Part shown: piece after piece, positions 1-7,955 of the stretch
Numbering within the stretch: position 1 is the stretch's first letter
Layout: each line of letters begins with the position of its first letter
Origin: an uncultured Treponema sp.
GTDB taxonomy: Bacteria; Spirochaetota; Spirochaetia; Treponematales; Treponemataceae
Assembly: GCA_905372235.1 (NCBI GenBank)
Contig: CAJPOF010000015.1
Location: 1-43,132 of the forward strand
DNA: 43,132 bases
Reading direction: 5' to 3'
Notes under the pieces: model-generated
Told to the model about the DNA's origin: nothing
The model's database searches: none
The model's input: the letters and a program-made list of their open reading frames with translations, nothing else
Translations under genes and position numbers: made by a program

Positions 1-69
1 GATGTAAAAACTTTTTATCCAACCACTTTTTTATAAATTTAATAATTTTTATTTTTTTTGTCAAGCAGG

Positions 70-270
70 TTGATTTCAATTTGATGATGCGAATAAAATC
101 TTTAATAAAAAACTCAACAGATTTTAAACCGTGGACCGACAAGATATTGAAAGGCGAGGCATTTACCGATTCTAGTTGCGAACGCTGTTTTCTCTTTCGA
201 TAAAATTATCGGAAAAGCGGAGAGATTTTTCGCTCGAACAATCTATAAATCTCCTTATAGGTTGTTTTTT
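70..270 (+). other. Gene-poor left edge; possible short transcript ending in a hairpin
   Basis: Bases 1-254 are very AT-rich and hold no convincing gene. A weak promoter can be read at 70-99 (TTGATT, 18 bases, TAAAAT). An imperfect hairpin at 237-266 (AACAATCTATAA pairing with TTATAGGTTGTT, 11 of 12) is followed by a run of T on the plus strand, which looks like a rho-independent terminator. A transcript of about 165 nt would result. It overlaps the last codons of the Smr gene on the other strand. A 39-codon frame starting at 84 has no ribosome binding site and I do not call it a gene. Confidence 0.25.
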
Positions 271-833
271 AGGATGACCCATGTGCTTCCTCGTCCGCCG
301 TGGCGTTCATCGGGATGTCCGCTTCTTCCAAGTCTCTTGTCATTTTCTATAAATCTTCGAACCGTATCTCCCAGCACGGGCGCGGCGCCTTTTGTGTGGA
401 TTCCTTTTCCGTGGACAATCATTATTTTTTTGAACCGGCGTTTTTCGCATTCCGAAACAAAAAATTCAAGGCGCTTTGTTGCCTCTTCCGCGGTCAGTCC
501 GTGCAAATCAATTTCGTCATCGCATCTTAGATTTGCAAAATAGGAAGGGCTTCTGGCTTTTTTTCGTTCGGCTTCTTCATCTAGCATGGAATCCTTGTCC
601 ACCGTTCCGAACCTTCGAAGCCAAAGTTCCGTAGGATTTATGCGTTTTTCCTGCGCTTTTTCAGGATTTACCGAGGATTTTTGCTCTTTCTGATTTTTTA
701 CAATATAGTTTGCGCTCTTTTTTTTCCCGTCATTCTGCTTTTCTGCGGATTTTTTCTGTCCGTTTGTAGAACCGGATTTCATTCGTGATTTGTTTCGAGC
801 CTCCCACTCGTCCAATATTTTTGCAAAATCCAT
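255..833 (-). CDS. Small Smr-domain protein
   Basis: 192 aa from the ATG at 833, chosen because AAGGAG lies six bases upstream; a longer frame starts at a TTG at 854. The first ~75 residues are lysine-rich and low in complexity. Residues ~107-190 form an Smr domain, with the hallmark D-L-H-G near residue 110 and H-G-K-G near 141, followed by a G-rich stretch and a C-terminal W-V-I-L-K strand. Smr domains bind or nick nucleic acids; stand-alone versions in bacteria have been linked to RNA cleavage in ribosome rescue (family knowledge, not shown here). It is the last gene of the Bat operon, 24 bases after the preceding stop, so it is probably co-transcribed, but the sequence gives no functional link to Bat. 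MutS2 in this window has a second Smr domain. Confidence 0.88.
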   Translation of the reverse strand: MDFAKILDEWEARNKSRMKSGSTNGQKKSAEKQNDGKKKSANYIVKNQKEQKSSVNPEKAQEKRINPTELWLRRFGTVDKDSMLDEEAERKKARSPSYFANLRCDDEIDLHGLTAEEATKRLEFFVSECEKRRFKKIMIVHGKGIHTKGAAPVLGDTVRRFIENDKRLGRSGHPDERHGGRGSTWVILKNNL

Positions 834-857
834 TTTGGTCTCCTTGAATTTCAAAAA

Positions 858-2261
858 TTACCGAATCGGAATGACATTTTCCGAAAGCGTCCAGCCGCCG
901 GAAGAAGAATTTCTGATATAGAGCCAGTTTCCCGCTTTCTGTTCGACAAAAACTTTTTTTCCGGCATTTATTGATTCGACTCCATCCACGCTGAATTCCG
1001 GAATTGGAGCGATTTTTCCGCCCGTAAAGATTCCCGAATCTTTTTTTATTCTGAACATCGATATAACGGCAAAGAGCGCAAAAAACAACGAAAAGATTGA
1101 AAAAAACGTGAGCCGTACGATTTTTTTTGAAAAAATGAAAAATACTGAAAAAATTAATCCCAAAAGCGAAAGGGAAAAGAAAATCCAGAATCCGAAATAG
1201 ACAGGTTCTGCTTCGCCATCAGATATTCCGATGCTGTTTTCAAAATCTCTGCGAGTTTTCGCCTCGCTTCCAAACAGAAAACTTCTTCTTTCTTTTGAAC
1301 GAAGAGACGCAATGTTTTCGCAATCTTTTTTTGAAATCACGGATTCTGAAGGCGAATACGAATATGTCGAAGAATTTTCAAAAGCATCGGGAAAATGGTT
1401 TTCTTCGGATTCCAAAGGCGAAGAAAGAGAAACGGGACTTTCGTTCACCTGGATAAATGAATCCGGAAGGCTAAGTTCGGTTCTTGTTCCGTTATATGAA
1501 ATTGCGACAAAACGCATTTTCGGCATCATCATGTTTCCGACGGTCAGGGGCTGCCATTCAAACGAAGAGACGGGAATCAGTTCCTCCGAAAAGTCGGTGC
1601 TGCCTCTTATTCCCGATGCGACGGAATGGCGTGAGGTCTGGCTGAAAATCGAATCCCTTGGAACTTCCCAATCAAATGAAATCAGCTGAACCGCATACTG
1701 AAGATATATTGTAAATTTCAGTTTAGTTCCGATTTCCGCCGAAAATGCAGGGATTTCCGATGCCTTGGATTTTTTCTGCCGAACAAGCTCCACTCCGTTA
1801 TCGAACTTTATCACAAGCTGCGGAAGCAAGTCCCTGGGATTTTCAAAAATCGTTACCGGCATAAATTTTATGGGATAGATTTTTCCGCTGACGGTTATTC
1901 GCATTACCCTAAGTTCGTATGTTCCCGGCTCTGAAAAATTGAGCCAAAGTTCTATTTTTGTGCCGTTTTCGTCTTCGGAATAGTCGGAACGCCTCATCGA
2001 CACAAAATTCACTCCAACTGGAAGGTCGGGGATTGAAGCCTGAACGGAATCCGCTTTTGTGTACGGGATTTTTAATTCAAAGCAACATTCCTGACCTGCA
2101 TAATTTCGTTCGTTCTGCGGTGCGACGACAAGAGAAATCATTTGCGAATATGTAAGTTTTTTTTGGCTTTGCGAAAAAACCGCCGCAAGGACAAAAAAAA
2201 GCGGCACGAATGCGAAGATTTTTTTTGCAGAAACCATGCGCAGATTAAAACCTAAAAGCAT
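858..2261 (-). CDS. BatD-like membrane protein with C-terminal SH3-like domain
   Basis: 467 aa from the ATG at 2261, which has GAGGA six bases upstream; frames starting at 2312 or 2297 would overlap the previous gene without a good site. An N-terminal signal sequence (F-A-F-V-P-L-F-F-V-L-A-A region) precedes a long extracytoplasmic beta-rich part resembling BatD-type oxygen-tolerance proteins. Two hydrophobic segments follow near the C-terminus (F-G-F-W-I-F-F-S-L-S-L-L and F-F-S-I-F-S-L-F-F-A-L), then ~50 residues of SH3-like sequence ending G-G-W-T-L-S-E-N-V-I-P. That tail resembles the one of BatE-type proteins. It sits directly after the batB-batC fusion. The operon therefore has two BatD-like proteins, this one and the product at 4942-5970. 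The exact biochemical role of Bat proteins is not established. Confidence 0.75.
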   Translation of the reverse strand: MLLGFNLRMVSAKKIFAFVPLFFVLAAVFSQSQKKLTYSQMISLVVAPQNERNYAGQECCFELKIPYTKADSVQASIPDLPVGVNFVSMRRSDYSEDENGTKIELWLNFSEPGTYELRVMRITVSGKIYPIKFMPVTIFENPRDLLPQLVIKFDNGVELVRQKKSKASEIPAFSAEIGTKLKFTIYLQYAVQLISFDWEVPRDSIFSQTSRHSVASGIRGSTDFSEELIPVSSFEWQPLTVGNMMMPKMRFVAISYNGTRTELSLPDSFIQVNESPVSLSSPLESEENHFPDAFENSSTYSYSPSESVISKKDCENIASLRSKERRSFLFGSEAKTRRDFENSIGISDGEAEPVYFGFWIFFSLSLLGLIFSVFFIFSKKIVRLTFFSIFSLFFALFAVISMFRIKKDSGIFTGGKIAPIPEFSVDGVESINAGKKVFVEQKAGNWLYIRNSSSGGWTLSENVIPIR

Positions 2262-2286
2262 TGAAAATCCTCGGAACATATCTTTG

Positions 2287-3951
2287 CTAGAAATCATTTG
2301 CGCCCGACCCATTATTGATATTTTCGCCGTTTTTCCATTGTTTTTTGTCGCTTTCCCGAATTATATTGAAAACGGCTTCCTGCATCCTTGAAAATTCTTC
2401 GGTTTCACTTGCTTCCCCCACGGAATTCTCAAGGATTTTTGAATCCGATTCCGATTTCAGCATGGAAAGTTCAAGATTCACTTTTGCGTTCATGCTTGAA
2501 CCGTCGATTTTTAGGGCTGAACGGAAACATTTTACGGCGTTCTCGTAGTCGCCGTTCCTGTAAAAAATAACGCCCGTGTTAAAAAGCGAGGAAAATTTTA
2601 CCCGCAAAGGCGCATCGGAGGAAACGGACGAAAATTTTTCCAATGCGGCATCTTTTTCGTTCTGCATTATGTATGCGCTTCCCAAATTGTAAAGCGCATA
2701 TTCTGCAAGGACGGAATCTCCGACTTCAGTCGCTTCCTGAAAAGTCTGAAGGAAATCTGCCGTTGCGCCGTTTAGATTTCTTTGGTGAAATTTCCATGAG
2801 CCTTCAAGGATTTTCTTTCCTCCTTCAAAATGGGCTGAACACGAGCAAAAGAGAACAAGAAGCGCAAGAGTTGACGCCTTCTTAGGTGCGGATTTTTTTT
2901 GGGACGGAAAATTTTCTCCATGCACATCCAGTTCCGACACGACAAAACTCAATATCACAAAAATTAACGAAAGAAACAGGAAAAGCGAATGCCTTTGCAC
3001 GGGACGAACCTCATAAGTGACAGACGAATCATCTTTCCCGGAAGAATCAATTCTGTTTCCTTTGAGGAAATTCAGCACCTTTATCGCAGAGCCGCTTTCG
3101 GATGAATCTACGAACGAAGCTTCAACCGGCATGTAAGAGCCTGAACGTATTTTTTCTAAGGCGGAAGAGCAGACTTTCTTCATGTTTTCGGCTCGTAGCG
3201 CAGTGTAAATAGAAGTTTTTCCGTCTCCGGCAAGAACTTTTGTTCCTTTGAGAGAGCCGAACCCCACTATGCATACGGAAACTCCGCTTTTCAGGGCGTC
3301 CGCTATCGCTCCTTCCAAAAGTCCGTCCGTCTCTTCTCCGTCGGTAAATATCCATATCGAAGAAAGCGCCGAAGACTTTTTCGGGAAATTCTTCAAAGCC
3401 GTCCTCACGCCTTTCCCCAAGCTTGTTCCGCCCACGGACATCAAATCAGGAGAAAGGGAAGCCAATATGCTTTCGGTCGCCGCCCTGTCTTCAGTCAGAG
3501 GGACAACAGTCGCTCCGTCTCCTTTTGCAAGAACGACAGACACGAGCGAGCCTTGAATGTGCGAAAGAAGCATGGAAGCGTATTCTCCGCTTGCGCTAAG
3601 CCTTGTCTGCCCCGCCTGGGCATCCTTTGCCATCATGCTGTAGGAAATGTCAAACACCATCGCCACGGAAGAACCTGTTTTTCCGACAGCCTCAAGATAT
3701 GTTCCCCATGAAATTCCTGCGTACGCAAACACGAGCGACACCCAGGAAAGAGACCTTAAAAACGAACGCAAAAACATTACGACAGGAAGGCGTCTCATTC
3801 TTTTCGGATAGGAATCATTTTGGCTTACAACCGTAAATGAATTTATTTTTTTCACGATTTTTCTGTGCCGCAAAAATGAAATCAGCAAGGCGGGAATCAA
3901 AAGGAGAAGAAAATAAAATGCGTACGGTCGTTCACATGCTATATTTGTCAT
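2287..3951 (-). CDS. batB: BatB-BatC fusion: von Willebrand A domain plus TPR
   Basis: 554 aa. Residues 10-28 and ~60-80 are membrane segments. A vWA domain follows, with the MIDAS motif D-x-S-x-S at 101-105, the conserved T in G-G-T-S near 176 and D-G-E-E near 204. A third membrane segment lies at 321-339. Residues 352-371 then look like a second, internal lipoprotein signal (K-K-S-A-P-K-K, a hydrophobic run, then F-C-S-C), followed by TPR-like repeats from ~385 to 500. This is what BatB and a BatC-type TPR lipoprotein would look like joined in one frame. The start ATG overlaps the batA stop as ATGA, so translation is coupled. The first gene is membrane-anchored; the TPR part would lie in the periplasm if the internal hydrophobic run spans the membrane. 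Confidence 0.88.
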   Translation of the reverse strand: MTNIACERPYAFYFLLLLIPALLISFLRHRKIVKKINSFTVVSQNDSYPKRMRRLPVVMFLRSFLRSLSWVSLVFAYAGISWGTYLEAVGKTGSSVAMVFDISYSMMAKDAQAGQTRLSASGEYASMLLSHIQGSLVSVVLAKGDGATVVPLTEDRAATESILASLSPDLMSVGGTSLGKGVRTALKNFPKKSSALSSIWIFTDGEETDGLLEGAIADALKSGVSVCIVGFGSLKGTKVLAGDGKTSIYTALRAENMKKVCSSALEKIRSGSYMPVEASFVDSSESGSAIKVLNFLKGNRIDSSGKDDSSVTYEVRPVQRHSLFLFLSLIFVILSFVVSELDVHGENFPSQKKSAPKKASTLALLVLFCSCSAHFEGGKKILEGSWKFHQRNLNGATADFLQTFQEATEVGDSVLAEYALYNLGSAYIMQNEKDAALEKFSSVSSDAPLRVKFSSLFNTGVIFYRNGDYENAVKCFRSALKIDGSSMNAKVNLELSMLKSESDSKILENSVGEASETEEFSRMQEAVFNIIRESDKKQWKNGENINNGSGANDF

Positions 3952-4949
3952 ATATATTCCTGAAGATATACCCTTCGTATAAATAAACCCAACGCCGCAA
4001 GAACAATCGTCACCATCAGAAGACTTTCATAATAGTTCTTCGCTGTTGTCCGGGTGTGGTAACTTTGCGCGGTTCCTTCGTTCCGGCTTATAACGTTAAG
4101 GGCAAGAAAAAGATCATTCAGAGAACGGACTTCAAAATATCTTCCGCCCCCAACCTGAGAAATCGCTTTTAATGAGTCAGGGTCAAAACTTGAGTTCAAG
4201 TAACCCGAATAAGTTTTTCCGCTTGCAATATCGACGTAATCTATCGGAACAGAACCGGCTGTACCGACTCCAAGCGAATACACTGTAATTCCGTTCCTTG
4301 CGGCAAGTGCGCTTGCTGTCTCCGGATGAATCGCCCCTGCGTTATTTTCGCCGTCCGTCACAAGAACTATGCATTTTTTTGGTGCGGACGACGATGCCAG
4401 ATGGTAGACTGCCGTGCAGATTCCTGTTCCCAATGCAGTTCCGTCTCCCAATGAACCGATTGAGGTATCGTTCAGCCGCTGAAGGAATATCTCGTGATCC
4501 ATAGTGGGCGGAACTGAAACCGAAGCCTCAAGCGCCATCGTAACAAGCCCGTAGGAAACTCCCCCATTCGCCTTAACTATGTCGGAAATAGCCTTTTTGG
4601 AGACATCTATACGTCTGCTGCCTGAAAAATCGCGGGCGGCCATAGAAGGACTTATGTCAAGCACAAAGACAACATCCGTTCCCCGACTTGTGTACACACG
4701 TTCCTGCGTGTACACGACAGGTTCTGCGAGGGCTGCCACCATGAACGAATATCCAAGCACGAAAAGGATTTCCGAAAAGAAAAACATGAAATTCCTTAAT
4801 TTTACGTTCCAGCCGAACACTTTTCCATTCCAGTCGGCTATTGTGTAGCGAAATGAAAGTCTTGAAAAAAATTTAAGCCGTCTAAGAACAAACAGAAGCG
4901 GCACAAGCAGCAAAAGGAAAAATGCGGACGGATTTTGAAATTCAGGCAT
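3948..4949 (-). CDS. batA: BatA: membrane-anchored von Willebrand A protein
   Basis: 333 aa from the ATG at 4949, preceded by GGAGG eight bases upstream; a longer frame from 5003 would run deep into the previous gene. Membrane segments lie at ~7-23 and ~55-75, and one near the C-terminus (M-V-T-I-V-L-A-A-L-G-L-F). The vWA domain carries the MIDAS D-I-S-P-S at 98-102, a G-D-G-T-A loop and V-T-D-G-E-N-N, so metal binding is expected. The start overlaps the upstream gene by eight bases and the end overlaps the next gene as ATGA. BatA/BatB proteins are encoded with MoxR and DUF58 in many bacteria and have been tied to aerotolerance or stress resistance; the mechanism is unknown. Confidence 0.9.
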   Translation of the reverse strand: MPEFQNPSAFFLLLLVPLLFVLRRLKFFSRLSFRYTIADWNGKVFGWNVKLRNFMFFFSEILFVLGYSFMVAALAEPVVYTQERVYTSRGTDVVFVLDISPSMAARDFSGSRRIDVSKKAISDIVKANGGVSYGLVTMALEASVSVPPTMDHEIFLQRLNDTSIGSLGDGTALGTGICTAVYHLASSSAPKKCIVLVTDGENNAGAIHPETASALAARNGITVYSLGVGTAGSVPIDYVDIASGKTYSGYLNSSFDPDSLKAISQVGGGRYFEVRSLNDLFLALNVISRNEGTAQSYHTRTTAKNYYESLLMVTIVLAALGLFIRRVYLQEYI

Positions 4950-5970
4950 CTTTGCCGCCTCCGTTCTTCTTTGGAGCGGAAAGTTTTTCGTCCTCAAATG
5001 CATTTACAAGAGAACGAGCGCTTTCAAGAATCCGTTTCCGTTCCCCTTCCTGAAAGACAGCGGCGAATTCCGACGAAGGAAATTTCTGCGAATCCAAAGA
5101 ACCTTGAGCGTATCTTATATAGTCCGTCCGTCGGAATGCGCCCTCAATCTCTTCTGCCATTTCCATGCGTTCCTCGCTCAAAAAACCTCCTGTGGCATTC
5201 TGAAAAGCCATCGAAAATTCCTTGGTGGAAACCGTCAAAAATCCATATCCAAGCCTTTCTTGAAGATATTTTCTAAGGATTTTCTGAAAAATCGAAGAAA
5301 ATTCAATATCGCTGATTTTTTTATCTTTTTCTTCCAGTTTTTTAAGTTCCTTGAGCGTCCGTTTTGCGTTCTTGGCATAAAAAAGAAGCAACCGCTTGAT
5401 TTTTAGAAAATCCATTATTTTTTTCCGGCGCACAAAAAAAAATATCAGAATCAGCAAGAAAATCAAAAAAACAATAATGAAAAGCCAGACAAAATATATT
5501 GTTCCCGGAAGCAAAAGCGGTCCAATCGGAGGAAAAAACTGCTCTTCTCTTTCGTCGGAAAGAATGGAGCGCACCTCAAACGGTCTTGGACTTATCTTGA
5601 AAGGCTCGGAAGAAGTCATCGTCGCAACGGACACAAGATTAAATTCTGGAAGCGTAATGTTTCCCGTTACCCACGGAGTCAGCGTAAATACCACGGTATA
5701 TGACGAGCCGTTTTTCTGAAGAACCATTTGAGACACGGTGAACTCATCGTTGTCGCTTTCGTATGGAAGGTTTTCGAGGCTAAGAGGCTTCTCGTCATTT
5801 TCAGGGTCGTTCTCAAAAAAATCCACAGAAGAATCGAAGGTAAGGCGAATCTCTGCCGTGTCGCCGATAAATATGCGGCTTGGAATTACCTGCTGCAAAA
5901 AATCCTCTTGTGGAAAAGCACAGACGGTAAGCGAAGAAAAAATAGCGGTCAAAAGAAAAATCTTTTTCAC
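4942..5970 (-). CDS. BatD-like secreted/membrane protein of the Bat operon
   Basis: 342 aa beginning with a GTG whose G overlaps the stop of the DUF58 gene (TAGTG), with GAGAGGAGA just upstream. An N-terminal signal peptide (M-K-K-I-F-L-L-T-A-I-F-S-S-L-T-V-C-A) is followed by ~120 residues of beta-rich extracytoplasmic sequence. One strong membrane segment lies near residues 155-180, and a basic cytoplasmic C-terminal half contains lysine- and glutamate-rich helices. Position between DUF58 and batA matches the membrane protein of unknown function (BatD or DUF4381 type) that usually occupies this slot. I cannot assign a specific activity. Confidence 0.72.
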   Translation of the reverse strand: MKKIFLLTAIFSSLTVCAFPQEDFLQQVIPSRIFIGDTAEIRLTFDSSVDFFENDPENDEKPLSLENLPYESDNDEFTVSQMVLQKNGSSYTVVFTLTPWVTGNITLPEFNLVSVATMTSSEPFKISPRPFEVRSILSDEREEQFFPPIGPLLLPGTIYFVWLFIIVFLIFLLILIFFFVRRKKIMDFLKIKRLLLFYAKNAKRTLKELKKLEEKDKKISDIEFSSIFQKILRKYLQERLGYGFLTVSTKEFSMAFQNATGGFLSEERMEMAEEIEGAFRRTDYIRYAQGSLDSQKFPSSEFAAVFQEGERKRILESARSLVNAFEDEKLSAPKKNGGGKDA

Positions 5971-6863
5971 TATCGTCTCCTCTCACGTGAGGCAAAATGC
6001 CTTACCAAAATGTTCATCGCATCCTCTTCAGTGGATATCGAAAGAAAATAAGAGCCGTGCTTGAGCGCAAAATCTTTAAGGCGTTCGTTGCGTTTCCGGT
6101 ATTCATCCCGCCACATAGATTTTAAAACGGAACTCGACGTAGGAAGCATGAGCCTTGCGCCCGTCTCCGCATCAGTGAACGGAACTGTACCGACCTCCGG
6201 AAGTTCAAGTTCGCCCGGATCTGTAATCTTTATTAAAGTAACATCGTTTTTTTGCGAAAGCATCTTGAACTCTTCTTCCCAGCCTGAAACCCTGAAATCG
6301 GAGATTATAAAAATCATCGAGCGGTTTCTTATCATCTTCACGGCTCCGGTAAGCGCATTTTTCAGGGCAGACCCGTTATCAACCGATTCGATTTCATCCA
6401 GTCTTAAAAGAAGCAACATTGTTTGCCCCGGACCTGATTTGGGTTCGGCAGTAAAGTGAATTTTCCCGTCAAAGAAAACCGCTCCTATAGGGCTTTCGTT
6501 CAGTTCTGCCGCCATCGAAAGTATCGCCGATATTTCCGCCGCCTGTTCGTATTTTACTCTGCCATTAGTGCCTGTAAGCATAGAAAAAGAGCGGTCAACC
6601 ACAAGAAAAAGCTGAAGCTGCTGGTCTTCCTCAAACATCTTGACGTAAGGCTTGCACATTCTTGCCGTAACATTCCAGTCTATGCTTCGCACATCGTCGC
6701 CGTGAAGGTATTCCCTTACTCCCGAAAATTCTATTCCTTGCCCTCTGTAAAGCGAACGGAACGAGCCGCCTTTAAGGCTGTCTGCGATTGCCCTTGACGA
6801 AAGGCGAAGACATGAGACTTTCTTTGAGAGGGATTCTTTATTGCCCCTTAGAAAATTCTTCAT
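5970..6863 (-). CDS. DUF58 domain protein of the MoxR/Bat operon
   Basis: 297 aa, no signal peptide or membrane segment, so likely cytoplasmic. The DUF58 hallmark lies near residues 48-70: G-V-R-E-Y, then G-D-D-V-R-S-I-D-W-N-V-T-A-R. A degenerate vWA fold follows, with D-R-S-F-S-M in the MIDAS position, which keeps D-x-S-x-S. It lies 15 bases downstream of moxR and overlaps the next start codon. In known systems DUF58 proteins pair with MoxR AAA ATPases; the partner relation here is inferred from order and spacing. Confidence 0.9.
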   Translation of the reverse strand: MKNFLRGNKESLSKKVSCLRLSSRAIADSLKGGSFRSLYRGQGIEFSGVREYLHGDDVRSIDWNVTARMCKPYVKMFEEDQQLQLFLVVDRSFSMLTGTNGRVKYEQAAEISAILSMAAELNESPIGAVFFDGKIHFTAEPKSGPGQTMLLLLRLDEIESVDNGSALKNALTGAVKMIRNRSMIFIISDFRVSGWEEEFKMLSQKNDVTLIKITDPGELELPEVGTVPFTDAETGARLMLPTSSSVLKSMWRDEYRKRNERLKDFALKHGSYFLSISTEEDAMNILVRHFASRERRR

Positions 6864-6878
6864 ATTCTTTATTCATCC

Positions 6879-7868
6879 CTATGGAACGGGAATGAAATCC
6901 AATATCTTCGCTATTATTTCATCCGAAGTCACACCGTCGGCGGCGGCTTCGTAGGAAAGCACAATCCTGTGCCTCAAAACCATTGAGGCGACGCTCTTCA
7001 CGTCTTCGGGAAGAACAAACGAACGCCCAGAAAGCATAGCCGTCGCCTTTGCGCATTTGAGCATTGAAATTCCAGCCCTTGGAGACGCCCCGACTTTTAT
7101 GTATCGGGTTATGTCGTGCTGGTTCTGCTTTTTGCTTGAAGGACGGGTTACAGAAACAATTTGAACTATATATTCGACTATTTTTTCATCACAGACGATA
7201 GAAGTGTTCAATTCCCTGAATCTCATGAGTTCCCTTGCAGAAAGAACTTTTCGCACCGGAATCTTTGATGCCTCGCCTTGTGTTTCTATGATTTTCACCT
7301 CATCTTCGGCACTCGGATACGAAAGATTCAGTTTCAGAAGAAACCTGTCGAGTTCCGCCTCGGGAAGATTGTATGTTCCTTCCTGTTCGATGGGGTTCTG
7401 CGTCGCAAGAACGAAAAAAGGTTCGGGCAAAGGATAAGATTCTTCGCCTATTGTCACCTGGTTTTCCTCCATGGCTTCAAGCATCGCAGACTGGACTTTT
7501 GCAGGCGAACGGTTTATCTCGTCGGCAAGAACAACATTCGAAAAAACAGGACCTTTCCTCACGCTGAAAGTCCCTTTTGCCTGCTCGTAGATTAAAGTTC
7601 CGCTTAGGTCTGCGGGTAAAAGGTCGGGCGTAAACTGTATTCTTTTAAAATCAAGCCCTGAGATTTCTGCGAATGTCTTTACTGCAAGCGTTTTTGCAAG
7701 TCCGGGAACGCCTTCAAGAAGCACGTGTCCGCCTGCCACAAAGGCAATCAGAATGCCGTCCATCAAAGATTCTTGGGCGACAAGTCTTTTTCTTGCCTCT
7801 TTTCGGCATTCTTCAGCCATTTTTCGACATTCTTCCAAATCGGATTCAGTTATGCGATTTTCTTTCAT
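6879..7868 (-). CDS. MoxR-family AAA+ ATPase
   Basis: 329 aa. Walker A is G-V-P-G-L-A-K-T near residue 55 (the MoxR form with L-A-K-T), Walker B is V-L-A-D-E-I-N-R-S, sensor 1 lies in A-T-Q-N-P-I-E-Q-E-G, and the L-P-E-A-E-L-D-R-F stretch and a C-terminal lid domain follow. MoxR proteins act as chaperone-like ATPases on vWA proteins. It is the first gene of the seven-gene Bat operon. AAGG lies seven bases before the ATG. The 87-base gap upstream is shared with the divergent aminotransferase. Confidence 0.94.
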   Translation of the reverse strand: MKENRITESDLEECRKMAEECRKEARKRLVAQESLMDGILIAFVAGGHVLLEGVPGLAKTLAVKTFAEISGLDFKRIQFTPDLLPADLSGTLIYEQAKGTFSVRKGPVFSNVVLADEINRSPAKVQSAMLEAMEENQVTIGEESYPLPEPFFVLATQNPIEQEGTYNLPEAELDRFLLKLNLSYPSAEDEVKIIETQGEASKIPVRKVLSARELMRFRELNTSIVCDEKIVEYIVQIVSVTRPSSKKQNQHDITRYIKVGASPRAGISMLKCAKATAMLSGRSFVLPEDVKSVASMVLRHRIVLSYEAAADGVTSDEIIAKILDFIPVP

Positions 7869-7916
7869 CTTTTTGCCTTATTTATGTATATTTATGCACA
7901 TTTAGCGCAGAATTCA

Positions 7917-7945
7917 TTGACTTTAAAAAGTCAATTCAGAATAAT
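7917..7945 (+). promoter_or_regulatory. Promoter of the aminotransferase, predicted leaderless
   Basis: TTGACT at 7917-7922, 17 bases, AATAAT at 7940-7945. Transcription would start near 7952, about four bases before the ATG at 7956. No Shine-Dalgarno sequence is present. The position also rules out the longer reading frame that begins at 7725. Confidence 0.6.
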
Positions 7946-7955
7946 CCAATTTATC

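Noticed and set aside
237..266. Terminator for the Smr gene and Bat operon on the minus strand
   Set aside because: On the minus strand the hairpin is not followed by T residues, and it overlaps the end of the coding region; the T run is on the plus strand.
7725..7955. N-terminal extension of the aminotransferase frame by 77 codons
   Set aside because: It lies inside the moxR coding region and upstream of the predicted promoter; known enzymes start near the ATG at 7956.
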